NCBI RefSeq assembly: GCF_008806755.1
Contig: NZ_WAAU01000008.1
Coordinates: 62,530-126,529, forward strand
Direction: 5' to 3'
DNA from: Tenacibaculum aiptasiae
GTDB lineage: Bacteria; Bacteroidota; Bacteroidia; Flavobacteriales; Flavobacteriaceae
DNA: 64,000 nt
Shown: in pieces, positions 8,501-17,787 of the stretch
How the letters are laid out: each line of letters opens with the position of its first letter
Numbering within the stretch: position 1 is the first letter of the stretch
The notes under the pieces: generated by a model
Told to the model about the DNA's origin: nothing
Databases searched by the model: none
Seen by the model: only the letters and a program-made list of their open reading frames with translations
Translations under genes and position numbers: made by a program

Positions 8501-9088
8501 CTATCTTCTTTTCGCATTAGGAAAACGCATTCTATATCCAGCGTTAATCTTTCCTTTTGATATATTTTCTAATTTCTTTTTAATTAATCGTTTCTTCAAT
8601 GAAGAAAGTTTATCAGTAAATAAAACTCCCTCAATATGATCGTATTCATGTTGAAAAACACGTGCAGCTAAACCACTGATAGTTTCAGTGTGTTTTTCAA
8701 AGTTTTCATCTTGATATTCAATAGTGATGGTTTCTTGACGAAAAACATCTTCTCTAACATCAGGAATACTTAAACAACCTTCATTAAATGCCCATTCGTC
8801 ACCTTCTTCTTTGATGATTTTAGCATTAATAAAAACACGATTAAAGTCTTTTAATACATTTCTATCTTCTTCTTCTAATTCTTCATCTTCCGCAAAAGGA
8901 GATGCATCGATTAAAAAAAGACGAATTGCTTTTCCTATTTGAGGAGCAGCAAGACCTACACCTTGTGCATTATACATAGTTTCTCTCATATCAGAAATCA
9001 ATTTTTCTAATTGAGGATAATCTTTATCGATTTCCTGTCCTACTTTACGTAATACGGGATCTCCGTAAGCAACAATGGGTAAAATCAT
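8501..9088 (-). CDS. def: Peptide deformylase
   Basis: A protein of 195 aa. It removes the formyl group from the N-terminal Met of new proteins at the ribosome. All three family motifs are present: GVGLAAPQIG (motif 1), EGCLSIP (motif 2, Cys metal ligand) and QHEYDHIEG (motif 3, HExxH with two His ligands and the catalytic Glu). An acidic insert (EDEELEEEDRN) is common in Bacteroidota deformylases. It is followed by DUF5606 and mazG on the same strand. Confidence 0.97.
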   Translation of the reverse strand: MILPIVAYGDPVLRKVGQEIDKDYPQLEKLISDMRETMYNAQGVGLAAPQIGKAIRLFLIDASPFAEDEELEEEDRNVLKDFNRVFINAKIIKEEGDEWAFNEGCLSIPDVREDVFRQETITIEYQDENFEKHTETISGLAARVFQHEYDHIEGVLFTDKLSSLKKRLIKKKLENISKGKINAGYRMRFPNAKRR

Positions 9089-9142
9089 GTATTTTTTAAT
9101 TTTTAAGAGTGCAAAAATACAAAGAATGGTTTGGGTAGAAAA

Positions 9143-9553
9143 CTATTTGTTGTATAAATACGATTGTAAAATGATTGTAGCACTTATTTCGTCTACTAAG
9201 GCCTTATTTTGACGTTGTTTCTTTTTTAAACCGCTATCGATCATGGTTTGAAAAGCCATTTTAGAAGTAAAACGCTCATCAACTCTTTTTAAAGGGATAG
9301 TTGGGATTGATTTTTTAAGTTTTTCTATGAAAGGAAGAATTAATTCTTCACTTTGACTATCTGTATTATCCATTTGTTTAGGTTTACCAATAATAAACAA
9401 TTCTACATTTTCTTTTTTAGTATAGTCAATTAAGAAAGTAATTAATTCATTGGTATTAACTGTAGTTAAACCAGAAGCGATAATTTGTAGTTCATCGGTA
9501 ACAGCAATTCCTGTTCTTTTTTTACCGAAATCTATGGCTAAAATTCGTCCCAA
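9143..9553 (-). CDS. ruvX: Putative pre-16S rRNA nuclease / Holliday junction resolvase YqgF
   Basis: A protein of 136 aa with an RNase H-like fold. It starts GRILAIDFGKKRTGIAVTD, where the Asp is the first catalytic acid. IIGKPKQMDN, the conserved VDERFTSKMA with catalytic Glu, and DEISATIILQSYL with the last Asp follow. Family members process the 5' end of 16S rRNA in E. coli. The 54-bp gap to def on the same strand suggests one transcription unit, ruvX-def-DUF5606-mazG. Confidence 0.93.
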   Translation of the reverse strand: MGRILAIDFGKKRTGIAVTDELQIIASGLTTVNTNELITFLIDYTKKENVELFIIGKPKQMDNTDSQSEELILPFIEKLKKSIPTIPLKRVDERFTSKMAFQTMIDSGLKKKQRQNKALVDEISATIILQSYLYNK

Positions 9554-9646
9554 ATATATTTGTTTTTGACAAAAATACGCATTTTAAACAATGCGCAAAC
9601 ATCTGTTTAAAAAATGTATATTCGCGTTACATTGAAACGGAGATTT

Positions 9647-9654
9647 TATATTTG
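9647..9654 (+). promoter_or_regulatory. Candidate -7 box of dapD
   Basis: TATATTTG matches TAnnTTTG exactly and lies 15 bp before the dapD ATG. No TTG is found at the expected 17-23 bp distance (the nearest gives a 12-bp spacer), so the -33 element is weak or absent. Confidence 0.35.
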
Positions 9655-9669
9655 TAGAAAATTTTAAAA

Positions 9670-10485
9670 ATGACAGAATTACAATCTATTATAGAAAAAG
9701 CATGGGATAATCGTGATTTATTAAAAGAAGAAAACACGATTAACGCAATTAGAAAAGTGGTTGATTTATTAGATGCTGGTGAATTACGTGTTGCTGAGCC
9801 TACTGAAAATGGTTGGCAAGTTAATGAATGGGTAAAAAAGGCAGTAGTATTATATTTCCCAATTCAAAAAATGGAAACTTTAGAAGCTGGTATTTTTGAA
9901 TATCACGATAAAATTCCATTAAAAAGAAATTACGAAGCAAAAGGAATTAGAGTTGTGCCAAATGCTGTAGCACGTCATGGAGCTTATATTTCGGCAGGAA
10001 CTATTTTAATGCCTAGTTATGTAAATATTGGTGCTTATGTAGATGAAGGAACTATGGTTGATACTTGGGCTACTGTTGGTTCATGTGCTCAAATAGGTAA
10101 AAATGTTCATTTATCAGGTGGTGTTGGTATTGGAGGTGTTTTAGAGCCTTTACAAGCTGCTCCAGTAATTATTGAAGATGGTGCTTTTATTGGTTCTCGT
10201 TGTATTGTTGTTGAAGGTGTTAGAGTAGAGAAGGAAGCTGTTTTAGGTGCTAATGTAGTATTAACTATGAGTACTAAAATTATAGATGTAACAGGTGATG
10301 AACCAGTAGAAATGAAAGGCGTAGTACCTGCTCGTTCAGTTGTAATCCCTGGTAGCTATACTAAGAAATTTGCTGCTGGAGAATACCAAGTTCCTTGCGC
10401 TTTAATTATTGGAAAGCGTAAAGAGAGTACTAATAAAAAGACCTCTTTAAATGATGCTTTAAGAGAGTATGATGTAGCTGTATAG
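9670..10485 (+). CDS. dapD: 2,3,4,5-tetrahydropyridine-2,6-dicarboxylate N-succinyltransferase
   Basis: A protein of 271 aa, the standard DapD length. It succinylates tetrahydrodipicolinate in the lysine/meso-diaminopimelate pathway, feeding peptidoglycan synthesis. The middle is a left-handed beta helix of hexapeptide repeats (VNIGAYVDEGTMVDTWATVG, HLSGGVGIGG, VIIEDGAFIGSRCIVVEGV). GGVGIGGVLEPLQAAPVIIED is the family's acceptor and CoA site signature. It stands alone between a divergent ruvX and a convergent glycosyltransferase gene. Confidence 0.96.
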   Translation: MTELQSIIEKAWDNRDLLKEENTINAIRKVVDLLDAGELRVAEPTENGWQVNEWVKKAVVLYFPIQKMETLEAGIFEYHDKIPLKRNYEAKGIRVVPNAVARHGAYISAGTILMPSYVNIGAYVDEGTMVDTWATVGSCAQIGKNVHLSGGVGIGGVLEPLQAAPVIIEDGAFIGSRCIVVEGVRVEKEAVLGANVVLTMSTKIIDVTGDEPVEMKGVVPARSVVIPGSYTKKFAAGEYQVPCALIIGKRKESTNKKTSLNDALREYDVAV

Positions 10486-10506
10486 AACGAACAATATATT
10501 TAGTAT

Positions 10507-10539
10507 AAAAAAACACCAAATGAAATTTGGTGTTTTTTT
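10507..10539. terminator. Bidirectional intrinsic terminator
   Basis: A 15-bp perfect stem (arms 10507-10521 and 10525-10539, core ACACCAAAT / ATTTGGTGT) with a GAA loop and A/T runs on both sides. It separates the convergent dapD and GT25 genes. Confidence 0.88.
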
Positions 10540-10557
10540 ATTTTATGAGCTTTAGAT

Positions 10558-11301
10558 TTATTTTTTATAAAAACTATAATTTCTAATAAATCTATATGTT
10601 TTATAGGTAAGTAATGCTATAAGTTGCCATAAAGGTCTAATAACTTCTCTAATTATTTTTTTATATAAAGGCATCTTTTTTTGCTGTATTGTTGTACCTC
10701 CAATATTAAAATCATTACTTTTTACATATTCTTTTCGAGTTACTAAAACAGGTGTCTTATGTTTGAAAACATCTTGTTTAATAACATCAATAGGAGAATA
10801 ATAGACTCCTAAATTACTGGATAGTTTTTTAGCGGCCTCTTTACCTATTATTTGCCCTGTAGTTTGCAATGGTGGAACTAAGAACTTTGTAGTATAATCT
10901 GTTTGGCTTAAGGTGTAAAAACCTTTTCTTCCTGAAATATCAACAAAATCTTCAGTAGTGACATCGTTTAATATATTAGGTAGATCGGTAAAAAAATCAT
11001 CCGTAAGTAATGCGTCATCTTCCAAAACAATCGCATAATCCTCTTCTTGATTTTGAATAATTTCCCAAAGTTTGAAATAGGTCATTGTTAAACCAATTTC
11101 TCCATCGTTTAAATATGGGTAATGTGTAAGTATGTTATGCTGTTTTTTAGACTTACTTAAAAAATCACTTGGTAATTCTTTTCCGTATACAGCTGGCATT
11201 CTTTCTAATGGAATATTCAGTTTTTTAAACTGATCTTCCATAAAGTCCCTTCTCTGAACGCTCTTATCTAAATTTATATAGTATACTTTATATGATTTCA
11301 T
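10558..11301 (-). CDS. Glycosyltransferase family 25 (LPS-type glycan)
   Basis: A protein of 247 aa. The N-terminus YYINLDKSVQRRDFMEDQF and the acidic AIVLEDDALL motif are characteristic of GT25 enzymes (LgtB/Lex1-like), which add galactose or glucose to lipooligosaccharide. A basic, hydrophobic C-terminal tail (IIREVIRPLWQLIALLTYKTY) suggests membrane association. Its start codon overlaps the stop of the upstream fucosyltransferase gene by 4 bp, so the two are translationally coupled. Sugar and acceptor are unknown. Confidence 0.85.
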   Translation of the reverse strand: MKSYKVYYINLDKSVQRRDFMEDQFKKLNIPLERMPAVYGKELPSDFLSKSKKQHNILTHYPYLNDGEIGLTMTYFKLWEIIQNQEEDYAIVLEDDALLTDDFFTDLPNILNDVTTEDFVDISGRKGFYTLSQTDYTTKFLVPPLQTTGQIIGKEAAKKLSSNLGVYYSPIDVIKQDVFKHKTPVLVTRKEYVKSNDFNIGGTTIQQKKMPLYKKIIREVIRPLWQLIALLTYKTYRFIRNYSFYKK

Positions 11302-12101
11302 ATTCTAACCCAGTTTTGAGGTACTATTTCATTTTCTTTATCTATATACCACTGTTTAGGAGCTATAACTGTTTTATTTTCGTTTTTGTTAAGCCAAGCT
11401 CCCCACCAAGAAAAAGTACTATTAGCAGTAATATTATGATTACATAAACTCATTAAATAAATATCTTCATGAGGTATTGTTTTATGATCTACATATACAG
11501 CATTTTCAACAGGTAAATTGCTTTTTACCCATTCAATATCGTCAGAGAAAATAAAGAATTTCACCTCACCATATTTTTTATTTAATAGTTCAATAGCTTC
11601 TTTGTAATACTCTAAACTACAGGTGCCATGAACACTATTAGCTTTTTGATCAGAAATATAATCGCCTCTTCTTATGTGTAAAGAACAGCTAACTTTAGCC
11701 TCTTTTATTTGCTTACTATAATCTTTAGTAGAGGTAGCTAAATCAATATTAATAGTGAATTGTTCTAGTAGAGTATCTCTAATTTCTGAAAAATATTTTT
11801 CAGTTTGAAAATACCCTTTAACATACTCATTTCCCTTTATCGACTTAAAATCTTGATTAAAAAGAAGACTTTTTTCTTTTAAAGATTTTTTTAAGCCTAA
11901 TTTTCCTAAGTTGATAGCAAATGAACTAGCAGAGTCTAAATCAATTTTATATTTATCTAATTGATACCCTCCATGGAGTTTATACTTTTTGAATTTTGTA
12001 ATATCAATTTTTACATCATAGCCTGAGAGTTGAAGGGCCTTTGCATATGCATATTGAAACATTTGGTTTCCAAGACCACCAACTATTCTTATAATTACCA
12101 T
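11298..12101 (-). CDS. Alpha-1,2-fucosyltransferase-like protein (GT11)
   Basis: A protein of 267 aa. GGLGNQMFQYAYAKAL at the N-terminus, SLHIRRGDYI in the middle (the HxRxGD motif that binds GDP-fucose), and NHNITANSTFSWWGAWL near the C-terminus are the three GT11 motifs. Such enzymes transfer fucose in alpha-1,2 linkage to a terminal galactose, often on O-antigen or capsule. It is first in a two-gene operon with the GT25. No GDP-fucose synthesis genes are in this window. Confidence 0.88.
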   Translation of the reverse strand: MVIIRIVGGLGNQMFQYAYAKALQLSGYDVKIDITKFKKYKLHGGYQLDKYKIDLDSASSFAINLGKLGLKKSLKEKSLLFNQDFKSIKGNEYVKGYFQTEKYFSEIRDTLLEQFTINIDLATSTKDYSKQIKEAKVSCSLHIRRGDYISDQKANSVHGTCSLEYYKEAIELLNKKYGEVKFFIFSDDIEWVKSNLPVENAVYVDHKTIPHEDIYLMSLCNHNITANSTFSWWGAWLNKNENKTVIAPKQWYIDKENEIVPQNWVRI

Positions 12102-12194
12102 ATTTAGTTTTTATGTAAAGAGAATTGTAATTTTGTATTCTCGAACAAATGTACTTAAATTGTTATAAAAACAGAGTCAAAAGATAACAGAAAG

Positions 12195-12752
12195 ATGTTG
12201 GAAGAAATAAACAGAACAGAAAGTTTTTTAAAAAAAGGTGAAATCATTTTATATCCTACAGATACTGTTTGGGGAATAGGGTGTGATGCAACAGATGAAA
12301 AATCAGTAAAGCGAATTTTTGAAATAAAAAATAGAGAAGAATCAAAAAGTTTAATCATTTTAGTAGACTCTATTGAAATGTTGCAACAATATATTGATGA
12401 AATTCCTGAAGATGCTTTAAAGATTTTAAAGGAAAATAAAAAACCAACTACAATCATATATAACAATCCTAAAGGGTTGGCAAAGAATACAATCGCTTCT
12501 GATAATACTGTTGCAATTCGTATACCGGATGATGAATTTTGTAAGCAGTTAATTAAAAAGTTTGGGAAACCAATTGTATCAACTTCTGCTAATATTAGTG
12601 GTGAACCAACAGCTAAATCATTTTCAGAAATAAGTAATGCTATTTTAAATAGTGTAGATTATGTGGTAGATTTGCACAGAGAAAAAATAACCCAAAAATC
12701 ATCAACAATCTTAAGAATTGATAATGGTTCTGTGATTGTGATAAGAGAGTAA
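12195..12752 (+). CDS. tsaC: L-threonylcarbamoyladenylate synthase (Sua5/YrdC/TsaC)
   Basis: A protein of 185 aa, the short single-domain form. [38 protein letters not shown] and [13 protein letters not shown] are the YrdC-fold motifs that bind Thr, bicarbonate and ATP. It makes the intermediate for the t6A37 modification of ANN-decoding tRNAs. Its partner tsaE is also in this window (43452-43856). It is followed after 4 bp by cca, so two tRNA maturation genes form an operon. Confidence 0.94.
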   Translation: MLEEINRTESFLKKGEIILYPTDTVWGIGCDATDEKSVKRIFEIKNREESKSLIILVDSIEMLQQYIDEIPEDALKILKENKKPTTIIYNNPKGLAKNTIASDNTVAIRIPDDEFCKQLIKKFGKPIVSTSANISGEPTAKSFSEISNAILNSVDYVVDLHREKITQKSSTILRIDNGSVIVIRE

Positions 12753-12756
12753 ATAC

Positions 12757-14181
12757 ATGCAACAGCAATATTATAAAGAGGCAATTACTGCTGAAATATT
12801 TCAATATATATCAAAAGCAACTGAAGAACTACAATTAGAAAGTTATGTAATTGGAGGTTTTGTTCGCGATTTTATTTTAAAAAGAGGAGATGCTAAAGAT
12901 ATAGATGTTGTTACTGTAGGAAGCGGAATTGAGTTAGCAAAAAAAGTAGCTTCTTTATTACCTAATACGCCTAAAGTACAAGTTTTTAAAACGTATGGAA
13001 CAGCAATGTTACGTTATAAAGACACTGAAATAGAATTTGTTGGAGCTAGGAAAGAGTCTTACAAAGAAGATAGTAGAAATCCTGAAGTTGAAGAAGGAAC
13101 GCTTCAAGATGATCAGAATAGAAGAGACTTTACCATAAATGCATTAGCTTTAAGTTTAAATAAAGATTCTTTTGGTTTGTTATTAGATCCTTTTGGAGGT
13201 ATTACCGATTTAGAATCAAAAATCATAAGAACTCCTTTAGATCCAGATATAACATATTCTGACGATCCTTTACGTATGATGCGAGCAATTCGTTTTGCAA
13301 CACAATTAAATTTCACAATTGAAAAAGGATCATTGGATGCCATAACAAAAAATGCATCTCGAATTGATATTATTACAAGGGAAAGAATAGTTGTAGAGTT
13401 AAACAAAATATTAGAATCACCTAAACCTTCTATTGGTTTCTTGCTTTTAGAAAAAACAAATTTATTGCAGAAAATAATGCCTGAATTGGTTGCTTTAAAA
13501 GGAGTAGAGGAAATTGAAGGTCAAAAGCATAAAGATAATTTTTACCATTCATTAGAAGTAGTTGATAATATTTCTGAAAATACAGATGATGTTTGGTTAC
13601 GTTGGGCAGCTTTGTTGCACGATATAGGAAAAGCTCCAACAAAACGTTACCATAAAAAGCAAGGATGGACATTTCATGCACATGAATTTGTAGGTTCTAA
13701 AATGGTTTATAAACTTTTTAAACGTTTAAAAATGCCATTGAATAACAAAATGAAGTTTGTTCAAAAGATGGTATTATTAAGTTCTCGACCTATTGTTTTA
13801 GCAAGTGAAGTAACAGATTCTGCGGTACGTCGTTTAGTTTTTGATGCAGGTGACGATGTAGATTCGTTAATGACTTTATGTGAGGCAGATATTACTACTA
13901 AAAATCCTAAGAAGTTTAAACGTTATCATAAGAACTTTGAATTAGTTCGTATCAAAATAAAAGAAGTTGAAGAGCGTGATAGAATTCGTAATTTCCAACC
14001 ACCTATTACTGGAGAAGAAATAATGAAAGCTTTTGATTTAACTCCATGTAGAGAAATAGGACAAATAAAAGAAGCTATTAAAGAAGCTATTTTAGATGGT
14101 AAAATCCCTAATGAACATGAAGCTTCATACGAATTTATGATTGAGAAAGGAAAGAAGTTAGGATTAGAATTAAAGATATAA
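12757..14181 (+). CDS. cca: CCA tRNA nucleotidyltransferase with HD domain
   Basis: A protein of 474 aa. The head domain has [23 protein letters not shown], the class II nucleotidyltransferase signature with two catalytic Asp. [11 protein letters not shown] and [15 protein letters not shown] are the conserved neck motifs. A C-terminal HD domain is marked by [18 protein letters not shown]. The enzyme adds or repairs the 3' CCA of tRNAs; the HD part may act as a phosphohydrolase. It directly follows tsaC and ends at a strong hairpin. Confidence 0.93.
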   Translation: MQQQYYKEAITAEIFQYISKATEELQLESYVIGGFVRDFILKRGDAKDIDVVTVGSGIELAKKVASLLPNTPKVQVFKTYGTAMLRYKDTEIEFVGARKESYKEDSRNPEVEEGTLQDDQNRRDFTINALALSLNKDSFGLLLDPFGGITDLESKIIRTPLDPDITYSDDPLRMMRAIRFATQLNFTIEKGSLDAITKNASRIDIITRERIVVELNKILESPKPSIGFLLLEKTNLLQKIMPELVALKGVEEIEGQKHKDNFYHSLEVVDNISENTDDVWLRWAALLHDIGKAPTKRYHKKQGWTFHAHEFVGSKMVYKLFKRLKMPLNNKMKFVQKMVLLSSRPIVLASEVTDSAVRRLVFDAGDDVDSLMTLCEADITTKNPKKFKRYHKNFELVRIKIKEVEERDRIRNFQPPITGEEIMKAFDLTPCREIGQIKEAIKEAILDGKIPNEHEASYEFMIEKGKKLGLELKI

Positions 14182-14214
14182 AAAAAAGAGAAGTTTTAAA
14201 ACTTCTCTTTTTTT
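14181..14214. terminator. Bidirectional intrinsic terminator
   Basis: A perfect palindrome of two 17-bp arms (14181-14197 and 14198-14214, core AGAAGTTTT / AAAACTTCT) flanked by A and T runs, between the convergent cca and ABC exporter genes. Its first base is the last base of the cca stop codon. Confidence 0.85.
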
Positions 14215-14217
14215 TAT

Positions 14218-16047
14218 TTATGATAATGATTGCATTGAAACAAGTTTAAAGTATTCACCTTTTTTGTTTAGTAATTCTTCATGTTTTCCTTGTTCAACAA
14301 TTTGTCCTTTTCTTAAAACGACAATGTTATCTGCTTTTTGTATAGTTGATAATCTATGGGCAATAACTAAGGAAGTTCTATTTTCCATCATCTTTTCTAA
14401 AGCAGCTTGCACTAATTGTTCAGACTCTGTATCTAAAGCAGATGTAGCTTCATCTAATACCATGATAGGAGGGTTCTTTAAAACTGCTCTAGCTATAGAT
14501 AAACGTTGTTTTTGACCACCTGAAAGCATATTACCGCTGTCACCAATATTGGTTTCAAATTGTTCAGGTAAATCTTTTATAAACTCATAAGCATTCGCAA
14601 TATCAGAAGCTTCTCTAATCTCTTTTTCAGAGGCGTTTTCGTTTCCTAATTTTAAATTATTAGCAATAGTATCGTTAAAAAGAATAGAATCTTGTGTTAC
14701 AATACCCATTAAATCTCTTAAAGACTTTTTAGAAATATCCTTGATGTTTTCTCCATCAATAGTAATATCTCCTTTATTTACATCATAGAAACGAGTAATT
14801 AAGTTTGCTAATGTAGATTTTCCACTTCCAGATTGTCCAACTAAAGCAACTGTTTCTCCTTTAGGAATTGTTAGTGAAAAGTCTTTTAAAACATATTCAT
14901 CTTTATACTTAAAAGAAATATTATTAAACGATATCTTACTGTTGAAATTTTCTTTTACAATAGCATTATCTTTATCTTTTATACTGTTTTCTGTATTCAA
15001 AATAAGCATAATTCTCTCCGCTGAAGCTTCTCCCTTTTGTATGTTATAATATGCCGTTGTAATCAGTTTTATAGGGTTTAAAACTGTATAAAATAATACG
15101 ATGTATCCAAAAAATTCGTCAGGACGAAGAGAGCTTGTTTTAGAAAGAACTTCAGAACCACCATACCATAAAATAGCTATAATAGTTGCTGAACCTAAGA
15201 ACTCACTCATTGGTGATGCTAATGTTTGTCTGTGTATAACACTAGTCATTAATTTCCTAAACCTTTCTGTAGACTTGAGGAATTTATTTTGAATTACGCT
15301 TTCAGCATTAAAGCCTTTAATAACTCTTAATCCTGTTAATGTTTCTTCAATAAAAGATAAGAAGTTACCTACTTCTTGTTGAGCTTTTACAGAACTTGCT
15401 TTTAATTTTTTACTTATAGATGAAATTATAAAACCAGAAACTGGAAGTAAAATAAAAACAAATAATGTAAGCTTTACACTCATAAAGAACATTATTGAAA
15501 TGGCGATGATAACTGTAAGAGGTTCTCTTACAATAGATTCTATAGAAGTTAATATTGAAATTTCAACTTCTTGAACATCATTAGTCATTCGAGCAATAAT
15601 ATCTCCTTTTCTTTTTTCTGTAAAATAAGAAACTGGAAGCTCTACAATTTTATTATACAATTTATTCCTTAAGTCTTTAACAATTCCTGTTCTTAAAAAT
15701 GTAATAGAATAGGATGCTAAATACCTAAAAAAGTTCTTTAAAAAGAATAGAAGTAGGGCAAGTATACATATAAAGAATAATGCACTTATTTCGCCTTCGT
15801 TATCTATTTTTTGAGAAATAAAATAATAGAAATTCTCTTTTAAAAAGTTACCTATGTTGGTTATTCCTTCATATACAGGTTTACTAGTAACTTTTTGTTC
15901 TTTGCCAAAAAGAATACCTAAAACAGGAATAAATGCTAATACAGAAAGTACATTAAAAAGTGCATAAAAAATATTGAATACAATATTTAAAACTGTAAAC
16001 TTTCTGTATTTTCTTTCATATTTTAAAATATCTTTAAAATATCCCAT
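14218..16047 (-). CDS. ABC exporter, fused permease and ATPase (MsbA-like)
   Basis: A protein of 609 aa. The N-terminal 330 residues hold about six TM helices with a type I exporter permease. The ATPase domain has Walker A GQSGSGKST, signature MLSGGQKQR, Walker B IMVLDEATSALD and H-loop IAHRLST. The length and single-chain form fit MsbA, which flips lipid A-core across the inner membrane, but multidrug exporters share this layout. Its ATG shares one base with the stop of the upstream phosphohexomutase gene (TAATG), so translation is coupled. Confidence 0.88.
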   Translation of the reverse strand: MGYFKDILKYERKYRKFTVLNIVFNIFYALFNVLSVLAFIPVLGILFGKEQKVTSKPVYEGITNIGNFLKENFYYFISQKIDNEGEISALFFICILALLLFFLKNFFRYLASYSITFLRTGIVKDLRNKLYNKIVELPVSYFTEKRKGDIIARMTNDVQEVEISILTSIESIVREPLTVIIAISIMFFMSVKLTLFVFILLPVSGFIISSISKKLKASSVKAQQEVGNFLSFIEETLTGLRVIKGFNAESVIQNKFLKSTERFRKLMTSVIHRQTLASPMSEFLGSATIIAILWYGGSEVLSKTSSLRPDEFFGYIVLFYTVLNPIKLITTAYYNIQKGEASAERIMLILNTENSIKDKDNAIVKENFNSKISFNNISFKYKDEYVLKDFSLTIPKGETVALVGQSGSGKSTLANLITRFYDVNKGDITIDGENIKDISKKSLRDLMGIVTQDSILFNDTIANNLKLGNENASEKEIREASDIANAYEFIKDLPEQFETNIGDSGNMLSGGQKQRLSIARAVLKNPPIMVLDEATSALDTESEQLVQAALEKMMENRTSLVIAHRLSTIQKADNIVVLRKGQIVEQGKHEELLNKKGEYFKLVSMQSLS

Positions 16048-17756
16048 TATAAATTTAATTCTTTAATAATTCGTTGAATTTTAGCGTCTAATTTCTTTTC
16101 AGTTTCTTGAGCATTTTCTACTGAGTCTAATGCTGTTTTTACACTGAAATAAAACTTAATTTTTGGTTCTGTTCCACTAGGACGAGCCGCTATTTTAGTA
16201 CCATCTTCTGTATGATAAATTAATACATTAGATTTAGGAACATCAATGGCTGTTTCTTCACCAGTAATTAAGTTTCTTTTAATAGAAGATTGATAATCGT
16301 ATACGTATGATACTTTAGAGTTATCTATCTCCTTAATAGGATTGTTACGTAAATCAATCATCATTTGTTTGATTTGTTCCGCACCATCCATACCTTTTTT
16401 AACAATAGAAATTAAATGTTCCTTGTAAAAGTTATGACGTGTATAAAGGCTTAATAACTCTTCATAAAATGAACTATTGTTAGCTTTGGCATCGGCAGCA
16501 ATTTCACAAGCTAATAAAGCTGAAGTAACAGCATCTTTATCGCGAACAAAGTCACCAACCATATACCCAAAACTTTCTTCTCCACCACCTATAAAATCTA
16601 GAGTAGGGAAGTCTTTAATCATTTTAGCAATCCATTTAAAACCAGTCAGTCCAACTTTAGTTTCTACACCGTAAGAATCGGCAATTTCATTAACTAAATT
16701 AGTAGATACAATGGTTGATCCTATAAATTGGTTTCCGTTTAATTTACCTTGTTTTTTCCAGTCGTTAATTAAGAAATCGGTCATCATACTCATAGTCTGA
16801 TTTCCGTTTAATAATTTCATTTTTCCTTTTGTATCACGAACTGCAATACCAATTCTATCAGAATCAGGATCAGTTCCTAAAACAATATCAGCTCCAATTT
16901 TATTTGCTAAATCAACAGCCATTTGTAATGCTTCAGGCTCTTCTGGATTAGGCGATTTTACTGTAGGGAAACTACCATTAGGTTCAGCTTGTTCTTCAAC
17001 AATATGAACTTGTGTATATCCAGCACGTTTTAATACTTCTGGAATTAATTTAATAGAAGTTCCATGTAATGAAGTAAATACAATTTTTAAATCTTCACGA
17101 CCTTTGATATTAAAAGTACCATTTTTGATAGAGGCATCCCAAAAAGCTTCGTCTACTTCGCTTCCTATAGTTGAAATAAGCGCTTCTTTAGCGTTAAAAT
17201 TAATGTCAGTAAATTCTAAAGAGTTCACTTCATCAATAATTCCTTTATCTTCTGGAGGTACTATTTGACCACCATCTGTCCAGTATACTTTATATCCATT
17301 ATATTCAGGTGGATTGTGAGAGGCAGTTAATACAATTCCAACATCACAACCTAAATGGTTTACTGCAAAAGATAATTCAGGAGTAGGGCGTAGGTCTTCA
17401 AAAAGAACTACATTAATATTATTGGCAGATAATACATCAGCAACAACTTTAGCTAACCATTTGCTGTCATGACGACAATCGTAGCCAATAGCTACTTTTA
17501 ATTCTTTATTAGGGAATACTTTATGTAAGTAATTACTTAAGCCTTGGGTAGCTTTACCTAAGGTATATTTATTAATTCTATTGGTTCCTGCTCCAACAAC
17601 ACCGCGCATTCCACCAGTACCAAATTCTAAATTTTTATAAAATCGATCAGCCAAATCATCAGAGTTAGTATCGATTAATTGTTGAATTTCTTCATTAGTT
17701 TCTGAATCAAAAGAATCAGACAACCATAATTTTGCTTTGTTTAAGATCTCTTCCAT
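16047..17756 (-). CDS. Phosphohexomutase (phosphoglucomutase/phosphomannomutase)
   Basis: The open frame reaches 17777, but the ATG at 17756 (MEEILNKAKLWLSDSFD) matches the usual start of the family, giving 569 aa. TASHNPPEYNGYKVYW carries the phosphoserine; DPDSDRIG binds the metal; GGGEESFGYMVGD is the sugar-binding loop; RPSGTEPKIKFYFSV near the C-terminus binds phosphate. It interconverts hexose-1-phosphate and hexose-6-phosphate for glycan precursor supply. The long form resembles Bacteroidota phospho-sugar mutases of PGM2 type. Upstream is a GT2 glycosyltransferase gene on the same strand. Confidence 0.92.
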   Translation of the reverse strand: MEEILNKAKLWLSDSFDSETNEEIQQLIDTNSDDLADRFYKNLEFGTGGMRGVVGAGTNRINKYTLGKATQGLSNYLHKVFPNKELKVAIGYDCRHDSKWLAKVVADVLSANNINVVLFEDLRPTPELSFAVNHLGCDVGIVLTASHNPPEYNGYKVYWTDGGQIVPPEDKGIIDEVNSLEFTDINFNAKEALISTIGSEVDEAFWDASIKNGTFNIKGREDLKIVFTSLHGTSIKLIPEVLKRAGYTQVHIVEEQAEPNGSFPTVKSPNPEEPEALQMAVDLANKIGADIVLGTDPDSDRIGIAVRDTKGKMKLLNGNQTMSMMTDFLINDWKKQGKLNGNQFIGSTIVSTNLVNEIADSYGVETKVGLTGFKWIAKMIKDFPTLDFIGGGEESFGYMVGDFVRDKDAVTSALLACEIAADAKANNSSFYEELLSLYTRHNFYKEHLISIVKKGMDGAEQIKQMMIDLRNNPIKEIDNSKVSYVYDYQSSIKRNLITGEETAIDVPKSNVLIYHTEDGTKIAARPSGTEPKIKFYFSVKTALDSVENAQETEKKLDAKIQRIIKELNL

Positions 17757-17787
17757 GTGTAAAAATAAAACGTACAAAGGTACGGGT

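Noticed and set aside
12155..12466. 103-codon minus-strand frame over the start of tsaC
   Set aside because: Antisense shadow of tsaC; no motif and no independent promoter evidence.
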